A DNA stretch of 64,000 bases from Balneolaceae bacterium. Its GTDB lineage: Bacteria > Bacteroidota > Rhodothermia > Balneolales > Balneolaceae. Position 1 is the stretch's first letter, and every line of letters begins with the position of its first letter. The notes under the pieces are model-generated. The model had not been told where the DNA came from. It worked only from the letters and a program-made list of their open reading frames with translations, and made no database searches. Position numbers and translations under genes: made by a program. The stretch is taken from the NCBI GenBank assembly GCA_034521495.1, contig JAXHMK010000007.1, forward strand, positions 1 to 64,000, in the 5' to 3' direction. This document shows, in pieces, positions 18,129 through 26,881 of the stretch.

Positions 18129-19334
18129 ATGGCTCGTTCACACAAAAATAAGGGGCGAAAATCTAACAAGAAAAAAGGGAATAAGAATGTCTTTGTACCT
18201 CAGTTTCACCACAATCAACAGACAAAAATTGGTGGACGGTATAATGGAATTCTCGAGATTAATGAAAAGGGATATGGTTTTGTCCGGCGCATTGATTTTG
18301 AATTCAGTTACGATTCCAAAGATCCATTTCTAAAACCAGATGAGGTTAAACTACACGATTTACGATCTGGGCTGATTGTAGAAGGAGAATTTGAACAGGA
18401 CCAAAGTGGCAATCGTCATGTTCATTCTATTGAGAGAATTAACGGGAAATCTGCAGAAGAGTGGCAGAAAATTAACCGGTTTGAACTTCAAACTCCCATT
18501 ATGCCCAATGAATACATAAAATTAGGTCATAATGCAGATGATACGGAACTTAGGGTTATAGACCTTATAGCCCCAATTGGCCGCGGGCAGCGGGCACTTA
18601 TTGTTGCACCTCCCAGAACGGGTAAAACTGTTTTATTGAAAAAAATTGCAACGAGCTTAACTGAAAATTATCCCGAAATTAGTACCGGAATTCTGTTGGT
18701 TGATGAACGGCCCGAAGAGGTAACAGATTTTCTTAGATCTACCAATGCCGAAGTTTTTGCATCCTCAAACGACAAGCCCACTAAAAGTCATCTTCGTATC
18801 TCAGAAATGGCGCTTGGCTATGTAAAACGAAAGGCGGAATATGGAGAGCATGCCGTCCTTTTAATTGACTCTTTAACCCGGCTTGGACGGGCCTATAATG
18901 CCGCACAGGCTAACAGCGGCCGCACACTTTCGGGTGGTTTGGACATTCGGGCACTTGAAATACCGAAAAAAATATTTGGATCTGCCCGGAAAATTGAAGG
19001 CGGCGGATCGCTTACAATTATTGCTACTTGCCTGATTGAAACCAATTCCCGAATGGACGATCTGATTTTTGAGGAGTTTAAAGGAACCGGGAATATGGAG
19101 TTGGTTTTAGACCGCGATATTGCTAATGACCGAATTTACCCGGCTATAAATATTGCCGCTTCGGGGACTCGAAATGAAGATAAATTTATTACAGACTCAC
19201 TGGAAGAAAGAAATATGGTTCGGCGTTTTCTTCTGAAGAAAAATCCGAAGGAGTCTCTCTCAATGTTATTGCAGGTAATTCGGCGAACCGAAAGTAATGA
19301 AGAGCTTTTCGCACAAATTGCGGCGACAACATAA
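18129..19334 (+). CDS. rho: Transcription termination factor Rho
   Basis: Rho is the hexameric RNA helicase that ends transcription. The 401-residue product has a Lys-rich N-terminal tail, a cold-shock-like primary RNA-binding domain (about 38-105, with GYGFVRR), Walker A APPRTGKT at 160-167, and the motor elements LVDERPEEV, LIDSLTRLGRAYN, TLSGGLD and IIATCLIETNSRMDD. The short helical Rho_N domain that precedes the RNA-binding domain in E. coli is missing and replaced by the basic tail. The gene converges on lptB. Confidence 0.96.
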   Translation: MARSHKNKGRKSNKKKGNKNVFVPQFHHNQQTKIGGRYNGILEINEKGYGFVRRIDFEFSYDSKDPFLKPDEVKLHDLRSGLIVEGEFEQDQSGNRHVHSIERINGKSAEEWQKINRFELQTPIMPNEYIKLGHNADDTELRVIDLIAPIGRGQRALIVAPPRTGKTVLLKKIATSLTENYPEISTGILLVDERPEEVTDFLRSTNAEVFASSNDKPTKSHLRISEMALGYVKRKAEYGEHAVLLIDSLTRLGRAYNAAQANSGRTLSGGLDIRALEIPKKIFGSARKIEGGGSLTIIATCLIETNSRMDDLIFEEFKGTGNMELVLDRDIANDRIYPAINIAASGTRNEDKFITDSLEERNMVRRFLLKKNPKESLSMLLQVIRRTESNEELFAQIAATT

Positions 19335-19340
19335 AGGGCT

Positions 19341-19390
19341 CTCCTCTTGAGAGGAGACAGAGTTTTTTCAATTCGTTCTTGAAAAAACTC
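19341..19390. terminator. Twin hairpins between convergent rho and lptB
   Basis: CTCCTCT/AGAGGAG (19341-19356) is followed by a 12-bp perfect stem from GAGTTTTTTCAA (19360-19371) with its complement at 19379-19390. The A/T-rich stem gives T-runs on both strands, fitting a bidirectional terminator. A third small palindrome, ATCCCT/AGGGAT, lies at 19469-19485. Confidence 0.6.
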
Positions 19391-19496
19391 AGAGGTGTGT
19401 TTGCAAGATTCGAAGCTTGTAGAAAGCGGGATTCGTTGTCATTCTCCTGAATCAACTTTGTAGATTCGATCCCTCAATGAGGGATTTCCCCTCATT

Positions 19497-20252
19497 TTAT
19501 TGATAACGGTCCAGTTTAAACTGGCGGCCAAGATAAAGTTTTTTCGCTTCCTCATCCTCTGCAAGAACTTCTGCGGTTCCCTCACGTAATATTTTTCCTT
19601 CAAACATCAGGTAAGCCCGGTCGGTAATGGCAAGAGTTTCGTGAACGTTATGGTCTGTTATAAAAATACCAATATTCCGGTTTTTCAGGTCCGCAACAAT
19701 TTGCTGGATATCTTCAACAGCAATCGGATCAATCCCTGCAAAAGGTTCATCTAACAGGATAAACTTTGGATTAGTAACCAATGCTCGTGCAATTTCTGTT
19801 CGTCGTCTCTCTCCTCCTGATAAACTGTAACCTTTGCTATTGACAACCTTTTCCAGACCAAACTCTTCAATCAACTGATCTGCTCTTCGCTTGATCTCCT
19901 TTTTGGAAATCGACAAAAATTCCAGGATCGATTCCAGGTTTTGCCGAACCGTTAAATTTCGAAAAACACTCGCTTCTTGCGATAAGTAACCAATCCCTTT
20001 CCGCGCACGTTTGTACATTGGCATTCGGGTGATATTCTCATCATTCAAAAATACCTGTCCTGAGTTCGGCCGGATAATGCCGGTAAACATATAGAAAGTA
20101 GTCGTTTTACCGGCACCGTTAGGGCCTAATAATCCCACAATTTCGCCCTGGTTCACATCAATTGACACATGATCTACAACAACTCTCTTGCGGTATTTTT
20201 TTACCAGTTCTTTGCTGTATAATTTTAGTGATTGATCTTCGTGGGTTTTCAC
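19497..20252 (-). CDS. lptB: LPS export ABC transporter ATP-binding protein
   Basis: LptB powers lipopolysaccharide extraction from the inner membrane with LptFG. The 251-residue ATPase has Walker A GPNGAGKT at 43-50, the LptB-typical [15 protein letters not shown] segment around the Q-loop, the ABC signature LSGGERRR, Walker [14 protein letters not shown], and the switch His in ITDHNVHET. These are characteristic of LptB rather than of LivF-type ATPases. lptD is at 56.8-59.6 kb in this window; lptFG are not here. It lies 27 bp downstream of purQ on the same strand. Confidence 0.93.
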   Translation of the reverse strand: MKTHEDQSLKLYSKELVKKYRKRVVVDHVSIDVNQGEIVGLLGPNGAGKTTTFYMFTGIIRPNSGQVFLNDENITRMPMYKRARKGIGYLSQEASVFRNLTVRQNLESILEFLSISKKEIKRRADQLIEEFGLEKVVNSKGYSLSGGERRRTEIARALVTNPKFILLDEPFAGIDPIAVEDIQQIVADLKNRNIGIFITDHNVHETLAITDRAYLMFEGKILREGTAEVLAEDEEAKKLYLGRQFKLDRYQ

Positions 20253-20279
20253 TGAAGTGATACCATATTAAAATTAAGG

Positions 20280-20981
20280 CTATGCCAGTTGAAGTGATTT
20301 AAAAATTGATTCAAAAAAAGTAATACCGTCTGATGATCCGAGTAAAGGTTCCATTGCGCGTTCAGGGTGTGGCATCATTCCCAAAACATTGCCCTGTTTG
20401 TTTGTAATGCCGGCAATAGAATCCACTGAACCATTAAAGTTGGCTTCTTTTGTGAGATTTCCATTTTCGTCGCAATACCGGAAAGCAATCTGCTGATTTT
20501 CTTTCAATTCACTAAGCCCTTCATCATCAATAAAATAGTTACCTTCTCCATGGGATACGGGAACGTTCAGAACGGTTCCTTCTTTCATGCCCGATGTAAA
20601 AAGTGAACGATTATTTTCAACTCTGATATTTACATTTTTACAGACAAAACGCAGTTTTTCATTATGCAGCATGGCACCAGGCAGAAGATTCGCTTCAAGT
20701 AAAATTTGAAAACCGTTACAGATCCCCAAGACCGGGTACCCTTTTCTAACATACTCCTGAACGGCTTCCATAATGGGTGAAAACCGGGCAATAGCTCCGG
20801 AACGAAGATAATCTCCATATGAAAATCCACCGGGTACAATTACCAAATCAAGATCACCAATCTCTTTTTCTTTATGCCACAGGAATGTGGTTTCTGCATT
20901 CATCACATGTTTCATGGCGTGATATGCATCATGATCGCAATTTGATCCCGGAAATACGATAACTCCTATTTTTTTCGACAC
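20280..20981 (-). CDS. purQ: Phosphoribosylformylglycinamidine synthase subunit PurQ
   Basis: PurQ is the glutaminase subunit of FGAM synthase (step 4 of purine synthesis), passing ammonia to PurL with help of PurS. The 233-residue class I glutamine amidotransferase has the nucleophile Cys88 in LGICNGFQ and the His/Glu pair in MMPHPERA. The N-terminal FPGSNCDHD is typical of PurQ. purS lies two genes upstream, with clpS in between. purL is not in the window. Confidence 0.97.
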   Translation of the reverse strand: MSKKIGVIVFPGSNCDHDAYHAMKHVMNAETTFLWHKEKEIGDLDLVIVPGGFSYGDYLRSGAIARFSPIMEAVQEYVRKGYPVLGICNGFQILLEANLLPGAMLHNEKLRFVCKNVNIRVENNRSLFTSGMKEGTVLNVPVSHGEGNYFIDDEGLSELKENQQIAFRYCDENGNLTKEANFNGSVDSIAGITNKQGNVLGMMPHPERAMEPLLGSSDGITFFESIFKSLQLA

Positions 20982-20987
20982 GATATT

Positions 20988-21329
20988 TTATCCTTTAATT
21001 TCAGTAACAAGTTGTATTTCTTGCAGTACAGAATTTCGTTTTAAACACTCTTCAAAAGTACCTTCGAATACAGTTGCTTTGCCTTCGTTGTGAACTTTTA
21101 GTGTAAGTTCTTCTGCTTTCGCTTTGCTGCATCCCAAAGCTTTTACAAGTTGATTAATGACTTCATCAAATGTGTGCACATCGTCATCATATAAAATTAA
21201 TCTCCAAGGGGTATCCGGTGCTTCGTCCTCTTCCTCCTCTTCTTTTTCAAGAACTTCAGTTTCAGGCTCTTCTTTCGGCTCCACTTGGTTATGCATAACA
21301 AAAATGTTTCGAATAGCATCTTCACCCAT
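20988..21329 (-). CDS. clpS: ClpS-like ATP-dependent Clp protease adaptor
   Basis: ClpS binds N-degron proteins and delivers them to ClpA/ClpAP. The conserved core is in the C-terminal 70 residues: WRLILYDDDVHTFDEVINQL, HNEGKATVFEG and LQEIQLVTEI, preceded by a very acidic linker (Glu-rich, about 20 residues). I favour the ATG at 21329 (MGEDAIRN), which avoids the 11-bp overlap with purS given by the upstream ATG at 21353. It sits unusually between purS and purQ. Its natural partner aat is 18 kb upstream. Confidence 0.9.
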   Translation of the reverse strand: MGEDAIRNIFVMHNQVEPKEEPETEVLEKEEEEEDEAPDTPWRLILYDDDVHTFDEVINQLVKALGCSKAKAEELTLKVHNEGKATVFEGTFEECLKRNSVLQEIQLVTEIKG

Positions 21330-21342
21330 ATAACCGACCCAT

Positions 21343-21588
21343 TTACTCTTCAATTTCTACTTGAAAATCCTCCATAACTTCGTTGGCAAGCAGTTGTGTA
21401 CAGGCGGTTTCGGCAAGTTTTCGGGCTTCGTCTTGAGAATCGGCGTCGATATTCATCTCAATGAATTTGCCAATCCGGACATCCTGCACATCTTTCAAGC
21501 CTAAATTTTGAAGAGCATGATGGGCGGCTTTCCCTTTCGGATCCAAAATAGATTTTCTAAGTGTAATATTAACTTTAGCTTTATACAT
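21343..21588 (-). CDS. purS: Phosphoribosylformylglycinamidine synthase subunit PurS
   Basis: PurS is the small dimeric bridging subunit of the three-part FGAM synthase. The 81-residue product begins YKAKVNITLRKSILDPKG and continues QNLGLKDVQDVRIGKFIEM, the standard PurS fold signatures, ending LLANEVMEDFQVEIEE. Full family length. It heads the minus-strand group purS-clpS-purQ-lptB, in which spacing is tight throughout. Confidence 0.95.
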   Translation of the reverse strand: MYKAKVNITLRKSILDPKGKAAHHALQNLGLKDVQDVRIGKFIEMNIDADSQDEARKLAETACTQLLANEVMEDFQVEIEE

Positions 21589-21699
21589 AGATATTATAGC
21601 ATTTTAGATTACAGGCTAAAGTTACGTTTTCTATTTGTCAGCCGCTACCGGTGATCTGGAAAAGAGCAGATACCAAAATGGAAAACTATTAACCAGATT

Positions 21700-22176
21700 T
21701 TAGAACTGAAACCGTAATCCAATGGAAAAGTTGGGTTGGTTAAACTCGCCAAAAACATATTTCAAATCTCCAAAGCCAAGAATGGGACCAAAATCATATT
21801 CAGCTCCTGCTCCAATGTTCAGGCCAATTGCCCTGTCAATTACAGAACTATTTGGAAAATTTACTTTCGATCGTGCGAGATTTAATCCGGTGTAGAGGTA
21901 AGATTTGAACATAAATTCTTCATAAAAAATATATGCTCCGTTGAGATTTGCCTCAACAAAATCGTGATTATCTTTTGGAAAATAATAGAGTAAACTTCCG
22001 CTAAACTGAAAAGGTTGATTTGAAAGACGGTAGTGCAAATCTCCCTGAACTCCCACCTGTTCTATGTCGCTGGCAAATGCTGCTCCAGCCCCCAATTTCA
22101 CCTGGGCATCTGTTTGCTGTGGAGATAACAAAATGATGGCATAAAAAAGAATCGATATGTGTAAGATTGTTTTCAT
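21700..22176 (-). CDS. Small outer-membrane beta-barrel protein
   Basis: A protein of about 158 residues with a signal peptide (MKTILHISILFYAIILL, cleaved after TDAQ) and alternating strands ending in the aromatic C-terminal SIGLRFQF, the usual recognition signal for barrel insertion. It resembles OmpX/opacity-like eight-strand barrels. I use the ATG at 22176, since the upstream ATG at 22215 would add a hydrophilic leader before the signal peptide. Function unknown. It lies between purS and miaA. Confidence 0.7.
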   Translation of the reverse strand: MKTILHISILFYAIILLSPQQTDAQVKLGAGAAFASDIEQVGVQGDLHYRLSNQPFQFSGSLLYYFPKDNHDFVEANLNGAYIFYEEFMFKSYLYTGLNLARSKVNFPNSSVIDRAIGLNIGAGAEYDFGPILGFGDLKYVFGEFNQPNFSIGLRFQF

Positions 22177-22260
22177 AATCTGCTTGTGTTTAAAATTTAC
22201 ATCGGTATCGATCAATTTTATAGAAATTACGATTGATAGTTCCCTGTTCTATAGAGGATT

Positions 22261-23205
22261 TCAATTTATACTCTGTTTGTAAGCATCAAGAATTTCTTTA
22301 ACAGCTTCTTTTTTTGTTTTTTCATGCATATTCATCCACTTCACGAAAGGCCATCTTCTCAGCCAGGTGATTTGTCGTTTAGCATATCGCCGGGTGGCTG
22401 TTTTTATATCCCTGATCATCTGATCTTTTGATATTTCGCCATCTAAAAATTGAATTGCCTGTTTATACCCAACTGTGTTAAAAGCTTGCAAATCCCGGTT
22501 AAATCCTTCCTTCAATAACTGTTTGGTTTCATCTATCAATCCATCTTTAATCATCTGATCTGTGCGCTCTGAAATTCGATTATGCAGAATATTTCGGGGA
22601 TGATTTAAAGCGAAAAAAAGCATCTCTTCTGGCAGTGTAACCGGATCATCGCTGTGAAAACTACTAAATGGTTTCCCGGTTTGATACCATACATCCAGTG
22701 CACGAATGATCCGCTGCCGGTTCAGCCCATCCATCTTTCCGGCGTATACAGGATCTGCCTCTTCAAGTTTTTCAAACAGGTGCTCTAATCCTTTTTCCTC
22801 TGCTGTCTGATTCAACATCTGAATATTTTCAGGATTGGCTTCCGGGATATCATCCAGGGGTTGTATCAGCGATTTCAGGTGAAGAGTACTGCCACCGCAA
22901 TAGATAACATTCTTTCCTTTATCTTCTATCTCAGCAGTATATTGATCGCTCCTTTTCTTGAAATCGGCTACACTGTCTTCCTCTTGTAAGTTGAGAACGG
23001 AGATATTATGATGAGGAATATTTTGAAGCTGCTCTTCCGATGGTTTGGCGGTTCCGATATCAATCCGTTTAAAGCACTGGCGAGAGTCAACTGAGATAAT
23101 TTCGCCATCCAGTTTTTTTGCAAGTAAAACAGCCAGAGAGCTTTTTCCCGAAGCCGTGGGACCGGCGATAATTATTTTCGTTTTTCTTTGGTTATGATTT
23201 TGCAA
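22261..23205 (-). CDS. miaA: tRNA dimethylallyltransferase
   Basis: MiaA prenylates A37 of tRNAs reading UNN codons. The 314-residue product has the P-loop GPTASGKS at 15-22, the substrate loop ISVDSRQCFKRIDIGTAKPS, LNRQRIIRALDVWYQTGKP, and the tRNA-binding RRYAKRQITWLRRW near the C-terminus. Length is normal. It faces the 900-bp gene-free region upstream of pfkA. Confidence 0.97.
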   Translation of the reverse strand: MQNHNQRKTKIIIAGPTASGKSSLAVLLAKKLDGEIISVDSRQCFKRIDIGTAKPSEEQLQNIPHHNISVLNLQEEDSVADFKKRSDQYTAEIEDKGKNVIYCGGSTLHLKSLIQPLDDIPEANPENIQMLNQTAEEKGLEHLFEKLEEADPVYAGKMDGLNRQRIIRALDVWYQTGKPFSSFHSDDPVTLPEEMLFFALNHPRNILHNRISERTDQMIKDGLIDETKQLLKEGFNRDLQAFNTVGYKQAIQFLDGEISKDQMIRDIKTATRRYAKRQITWLRRWPFVKWMNMHEKTKKEAVKEILDAYKQSIN

Positions 23206-23304
23206 GAGAATTCTATTCTGTAAAAAAAGTTGTTTACAATATTTTTTGATCTGTTGGGATCAGCAACATCGCTGTTTTAAAGTTTAATGTAAATGATTTC
23301 CCGG

Positions 23305-23521
23305 CTCAACAGGAGATCCTATTGAGGAGTTACCCCATTTTCTAATGCAAAACGAACTGTAATATATTCTCGTCCCGGCGCTCTGCTCCGGGTTGGTAGT
23401 CAGGCCTGCTCTGCTGCACGTATGTAGCCAATATTCGGCGGGCAGAGTACAGCGCCTGTATTTTGTTTCAAAGCCGGGCGGTGAAACAAGGGAATAAGAT
23501 TTCCACACAGCTTCGGAAATC
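23305..23521. ncRNA. Candidate structured RNA island (hairpin-rich, GC-rich)
   Basis: In the 23206-24107 gap I see no credible gene, but one GC-rich patch holds five stems in 220 bp: CTCAACAGG/CCTATTGAG (23305-23326, one mismatch), CCCGG/CCGGG (23374-23392), a bulged 14-bp stem pairing 23401-23414 with 23442-23458, TTGTTTCA/TGAAACAA (23463-23489), and GATTTCC/GGAAATC (23498-23521). Surrounding DNA is AT-rich. It does not look like RNase P RNA, tmRNA or 6S RNA to me. Strand is undetermined, and a decayed mobile element is the alternative. The remaining 23560-24107 is AT-rich with no feature I can support. Confidence 0.4.
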
Positions 23522-24107
23522 ATCGCTGAAGCCACGTAACCATTTAAAGGGTGGGTGATGTACTAATAAGTAGTCGGACTCCACAGGTACCTAATAACAG
23601 CGTTCTATATATTGGTAATAAGCCATTTTCTACCGGCCGGAGAGCAACAGATTGCATTCTGTGTAAATACAGATTTATTACCCTTTTTGTATCAATCTAA
23701 ATGTAAATTAATACTGATCGTGGAAAGAATATATTTTCAAGTGACGCAAGAATATCAAAGCCTGAATTTATTTTGTAATAAGCCGAGTACTTCTGCCATG
23801 CATTTACAACAGGAATTTTTGAATTTACGGCGGCTGAAGTATCTGAATTCAATTTATTTATGCATGCTTGAAAATCTTTATAAAGGAATGATAATTTTGC
23901 AGATAGATCATCTTTTTTCTTTGAACTAAATGGAAAAATTCGGTTTTTTATGGTATAGAAAATGTTTAGAAGACAGCAGGAATGAAACCGCTTCCATTAC
24001 CAGGATGTTAATTTTAGGTCCTGATTGCCAATCATTCCTCATATAGTTTTATATTACACGTTCAACGATTAAAGTATAATCATAATCAAATAGATTAAAT
24101 TCACATT

Positions 24108-25319
24108 ATGGCCAACATAAATGAAATTAAAGGAGTTATTGGAATTCTAACCGGTGGTGGCGATGTGCCGGGTTTAAATCCTGCCATCAGAGGTGTAACC
24201 ATAAGGGCCATTCGCGAAGGTTATAAAGTGATTGGTATTCGACGTGGCTGGGGCGGATTGATTGATATCGTTCGCGATGAAAATGCTGATAACAGCGAAA
24301 ACTTTTTCGAATTAACCGAAGAGGTAGTAACCAAAGCTGCACGAACTGGTGGTACGTTTCTGCATACATCGAGAACCAATCCAAGCAGGGTTAGCAAGGA
24401 AGCTATGCCCGACCAGTATAAAGACAAGTATACTGATGATGTAAATGATATTACCGAAGAAGTACTAAAAAATTTGGATTGGCTCGGAATCGATATTATG
24501 GTTCCAATTGGCGGAGATGACACTCTGAGTTATGGTGTTCGTCTGCACGAGGAAGGTTTTAAGGTAGTTGCCATACCAAAAACCATGGATAATGATGTTC
24601 CCGGAACTGATTACTGCATTGGGTTTAGTACCTGTATCTCAAGAACGATTGAACTTGCGAACGCTCTCAGAACACCAACAGGCTCTCACGAACGTTTTTG
24701 TGTGATGGAAGTTTTCGGGCGATATGCAGGTTTTACTGCTATGTTACCCACACTTGCCGGAGCTTCGCACAGATGTATTATCCCCGAGCATAAATTTAAT
24801 GTAGAGCATCTTACAGAACTCCTGATGGAAGACCGGAAGAAAAATCCAAGTAACTACTCAATGGTTATGATCTCTGAAGGAGCGATGATTGAGGGTGAAG
24901 ATATGGTCTTTGAAGGAGAAGAAGCCGATGCGTTCGGACATAAAAAACTTGGCGGAATTGGCGATGTTGTATCAGACAGACTTAAAACTCTCTCCAAAAA
25001 ATATAACAACGGACGATCTGTTGGCGTGATCAATCAAAAATTAGGATATACTGTACGAGGCGGTAATCCTGATGCGATTGACAGCATTGCTCCTATGGCA
25101 TATGGAAATATTGCACTGGATCTTATCCTGGAAAAAAACTTTGGCCAATTGGTTGTTTTGAACAAAGGAAAATATGGTAATGTGCCGGTTGATGTGGTCA
25201 CCAGTACTTCTAAAGTTGTAGATGTAGATAAATTCTACAACATTGAAAGATACCGTCCTTACTATAACATTTTCCAAGATCAGCCGCTCTTTATCATGGC
25301 AAGCCAAATTGCCAAGTAA
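24108..25319 (+). CDS. pfkA: 6-phosphofructokinase, PPi-type signature
   Basis: Phosphorylates fructose 6-phosphate in glycolysis. The 403-residue protein is of the longer group III-like PFK type. Phosphoryl-donor residues are diagnostic: GGDDT at 135-139 (ATP enzymes have GGDGS) and PKTMDND at 157-163 (ATP enzymes have PGTIDND). The Asp and Lys favour pyrophosphate as donor, so this may be a reversible PPi-PFK. Substrate-binding EVFGRYAGF follows. A strong terminator ends the gene. The donor call is inference from motif knowledge. Confidence 0.93.
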   Translation: MANINEIKGVIGILTGGGDVPGLNPAIRGVTIRAIREGYKVIGIRRGWGGLIDIVRDENADNSENFFELTEEVVTKAARTGGTFLHTSRTNPSRVSKEAMPDQYKDKYTDDVNDITEEVLKNLDWLGIDIMVPIGGDDTLSYGVRLHEEGFKVVAIPKTMDNDVPGTDYCIGFSTCISRTIELANALRTPTGSHERFCVMEVFGRYAGFTAMLPTLAGASHRCIIPEHKFNVEHLTELLMEDRKKNPSNYSMVMISEGAMIEGEDMVFEGEEADAFGHKKLGGIGDVVSDRLKTLSKKYNNGRSVGVINQKLGYTVRGGNPDAIDSIAPMAYGNIALDLILEKNFGQLVVLNKGKYGNVPVDVVTSTSKVVDVDKFYNIERYRPYYNIFQDQPLFIMASQIAK

Positions 25320-25343
25320 CAGCTGATTTTTATAAATATTACT

Positions 25344-25380
25344 AAGCCGGTTTGGATTTTATTCCAACCGGCTTTTTTTA
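25344..25380 (+). terminator. Rho-independent terminator after pfkA
   Basis: AAGCCGG... pairs with ...CCGGCTT through a roughly 12-bp stem with one bulged T, loop TTTTAT, followed by seven T. It begins 25 bp after the pfkA stop codon. Confidence 0.92.
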
Positions 25381-25560
25381 GTTCTGTTTTCCTTATCAGA
25401 CGAGTAAAAATTCAACATCTAATTGATTCACTCATCAGCTGCTGGTTGCTAATTTTTTTCTGCTGAATCCCACAAATATAGCCCTTTTATTGGCAGCTGA
25501 GTTGACCTCGGCAGCCAATCGGAAATCAGTTATTAAACTCTCATCATCTCTCGATTGGAA

Positions 25561-26034
25561 TTAAATATTTGAAAAGAAATAATACACCAGGATTACTGAT
25601 ACACTTAATTTTAGAACAGTAGCCACCAGGAAGCCGACAAACGAACCCATGGCGGCTTTCATTGCAGAACCCGATTTTCGGCCGGAAACCAGCTCACCCA
25701 CAAATGCACCGATAATCGGTCCGATAATAATTCCAAAGGGCGGGAAAAAAACCAATCCAATGAAAGCTCCAATCAAACAACCGTAAATTCCATATTTCGA
25801 TCCACCCATTCTTCTCGTGCCTTCCGCGGGAATAAGTCCATCTAAAGTAGCAACAAGAGCAACAACGAGTCCCCACATAATCAAAAAAGTCCAGGTAAAC
25901 GGCGAGCCTAATGCTACCTGCATGATCAACAACGACATATAGATCAGAGGAGTGCCAGGTATAACGGGTATAAATGCACCCACAAGCCCGGCTATAATGA
26001 ATAAGATTCCGAGTATAATCCAAAGTATTTCCAT
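25561..26034 (-). CDS. DUF456 family membrane protein
   Basis: A 157-residue integral membrane protein of the DUF456 family with no known function. Hydrophobic helices occupy about residues 3-25, 28-45, 47-68, 82-118 and 130-155. Glycine-rich stretches (YGCLIGAFIGLVFFPPFGIIIGPIIGAFVGE) give glycine-zipper packing, and GAFIPVIPGTPLI is a family signature. Isolated between pfkA and the MITE-like repeat. Confidence 0.85.
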   Translation of the reverse strand: MEILWIILGILFIIAGLVGAFIPVIPGTPLIYMSLLIMQVALGSPFTWTFLIMWGLVVALVATLDGLIPAEGTRRMGGSKYGIYGCLIGAFIGLVFFPPFGIIIGPIIGAFVGELVSGRKSGSAMKAAMGSFVGFLVATVLKLSVSVILVYYFFSNI

Positions 26035-26098
26035 GATTATGTGGTTAATTCTGCATGTTTAATAAAATTACGAATACCAACCTTTTTAAGATTCATAC

Positions 26099-26238
26099 TT
26101 TAAGAGGGCTTTGCAGAACTCTGACCGTCATCCTGAACTTGATTCAGGATCTCCAGATACTGGCTATAAAGACGAATGGAGAATCTGAATCGAGTTCAGA
26201 TTGACCAATAACCATGGTTTTGCAAAGCCCTCTTTAAA
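26099..26238. mobile_element. MITE-like element with 17-bp terminal inverted repeats
   Basis: TTTAAGAGGGCTTTGCA at 26099-26115 is matched in inverse by 26221-26238, with one extra base. Inside, two hairpins are also mirror images: ATCCTGAA/TTCAGGAT near 26130-26150 and AATCTGAA/TTCAGATT near 26182-26202. The whole 140 bp is one diverged palindrome with no coding capacity. The 26035-26342 gap holds only this. Confidence 0.65.
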
Positions 26239-26342
26239 CGTACTATTTCTTACAACAACCAGATGGCTCATTTTTGCTTCTTTTTTAAAAGACAAAATAT
26301 TAATTATTTAGCCGGGTTATCTCTACAACAAAAAAGAATCTT

Positions 26343-26699
26343 ATGAAAAATTTCCTGTTTATTCTGGTAGTTGCTATCTGTTCGGAGACGATAGCTCCCG
26401 GCTCATTCTTCCAAATTTTTAATGTAGCTGCAGATTCTTCAATCGCAAAATCTTCAAAATTCTCTAAAGAGTTCAGTTCAAACAATACAATCAACCTGAG
26501 TATTGGCAATTCTCATCAGCTTGAAAAGCTAAAATTTGATTGTGCGAAGTTATATCAGAATTCATCGAGACCAAAAATTAAAATTTTTAAACCAGATACT
26601 TCTCTCACTGCCTCAATGCCAATATTGAAAACTGAACCTATTGACAGAGGAATATTTGCTCCGGGATTTGAATGTATTGATCTTGATTCTCTGGATTGA
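26343..26699 (+). CDS. Hypothetical small exported protein
   Basis: A 118-residue open frame beginning with a plausible signal peptide (MKNFLFILVVAICSETIA) and continuing Ser/Lys-rich without any motif I recognise. One Cys occurs in the middle and one near the C-terminus. The start ATG follows a purine-rich stretch (AAAAAAGAATC). Nothing in its context indicates a role, and it may be a chance frame in AT-rich DNA. Confidence 0.35.
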   Translation: MKNFLFILVVAICSETIAPGSFFQIFNVAADSSIAKSSKFSKEFSSNNTINLSIGNSHQLEKLKFDCAKLYQNSSRPKIKIFKPDTSLTASMPILKTEPIDRGIFAPGFECIDLDSLD

Positions 26700-26881
26700 T
26701 TTCTGTGTACAGTATTGGCCTGTATTCTTAAATGAGTAACATTTCTTGTTTAGTTTTTCTTCTTTTCTAAAAAGTGTTTTACATAAAAAAACTGTCTCTT
26801 CACAAAATCATAACAATTTTGAGCTATGTTGCATATTAAGAGAAATTTATTGGAGACCTCAACTACAAAAAGGTGAAAATC

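Noticed and set aside
23430..23475. tRNA-like D-arm wording (GGGCAGAGTACAGCGCC)
   Set aside because: No matching acceptor stem, anticodon stem or T-arm with TTCGAAT could be found around it.
23284..23535. Minus-strand open frame of 83 codons in the miaA-pfkA gap
   Set aside because: Composition is Cys/Arg/Ser-rich with no domain, and the hairpins of the candidate RNA run through it; better explained as a chance frame.
23612..23929. Plus-strand frame of 105 codons before pfkA
   Set aside because: AT-rich chance frame with no signal peptide, domain or convincing start.
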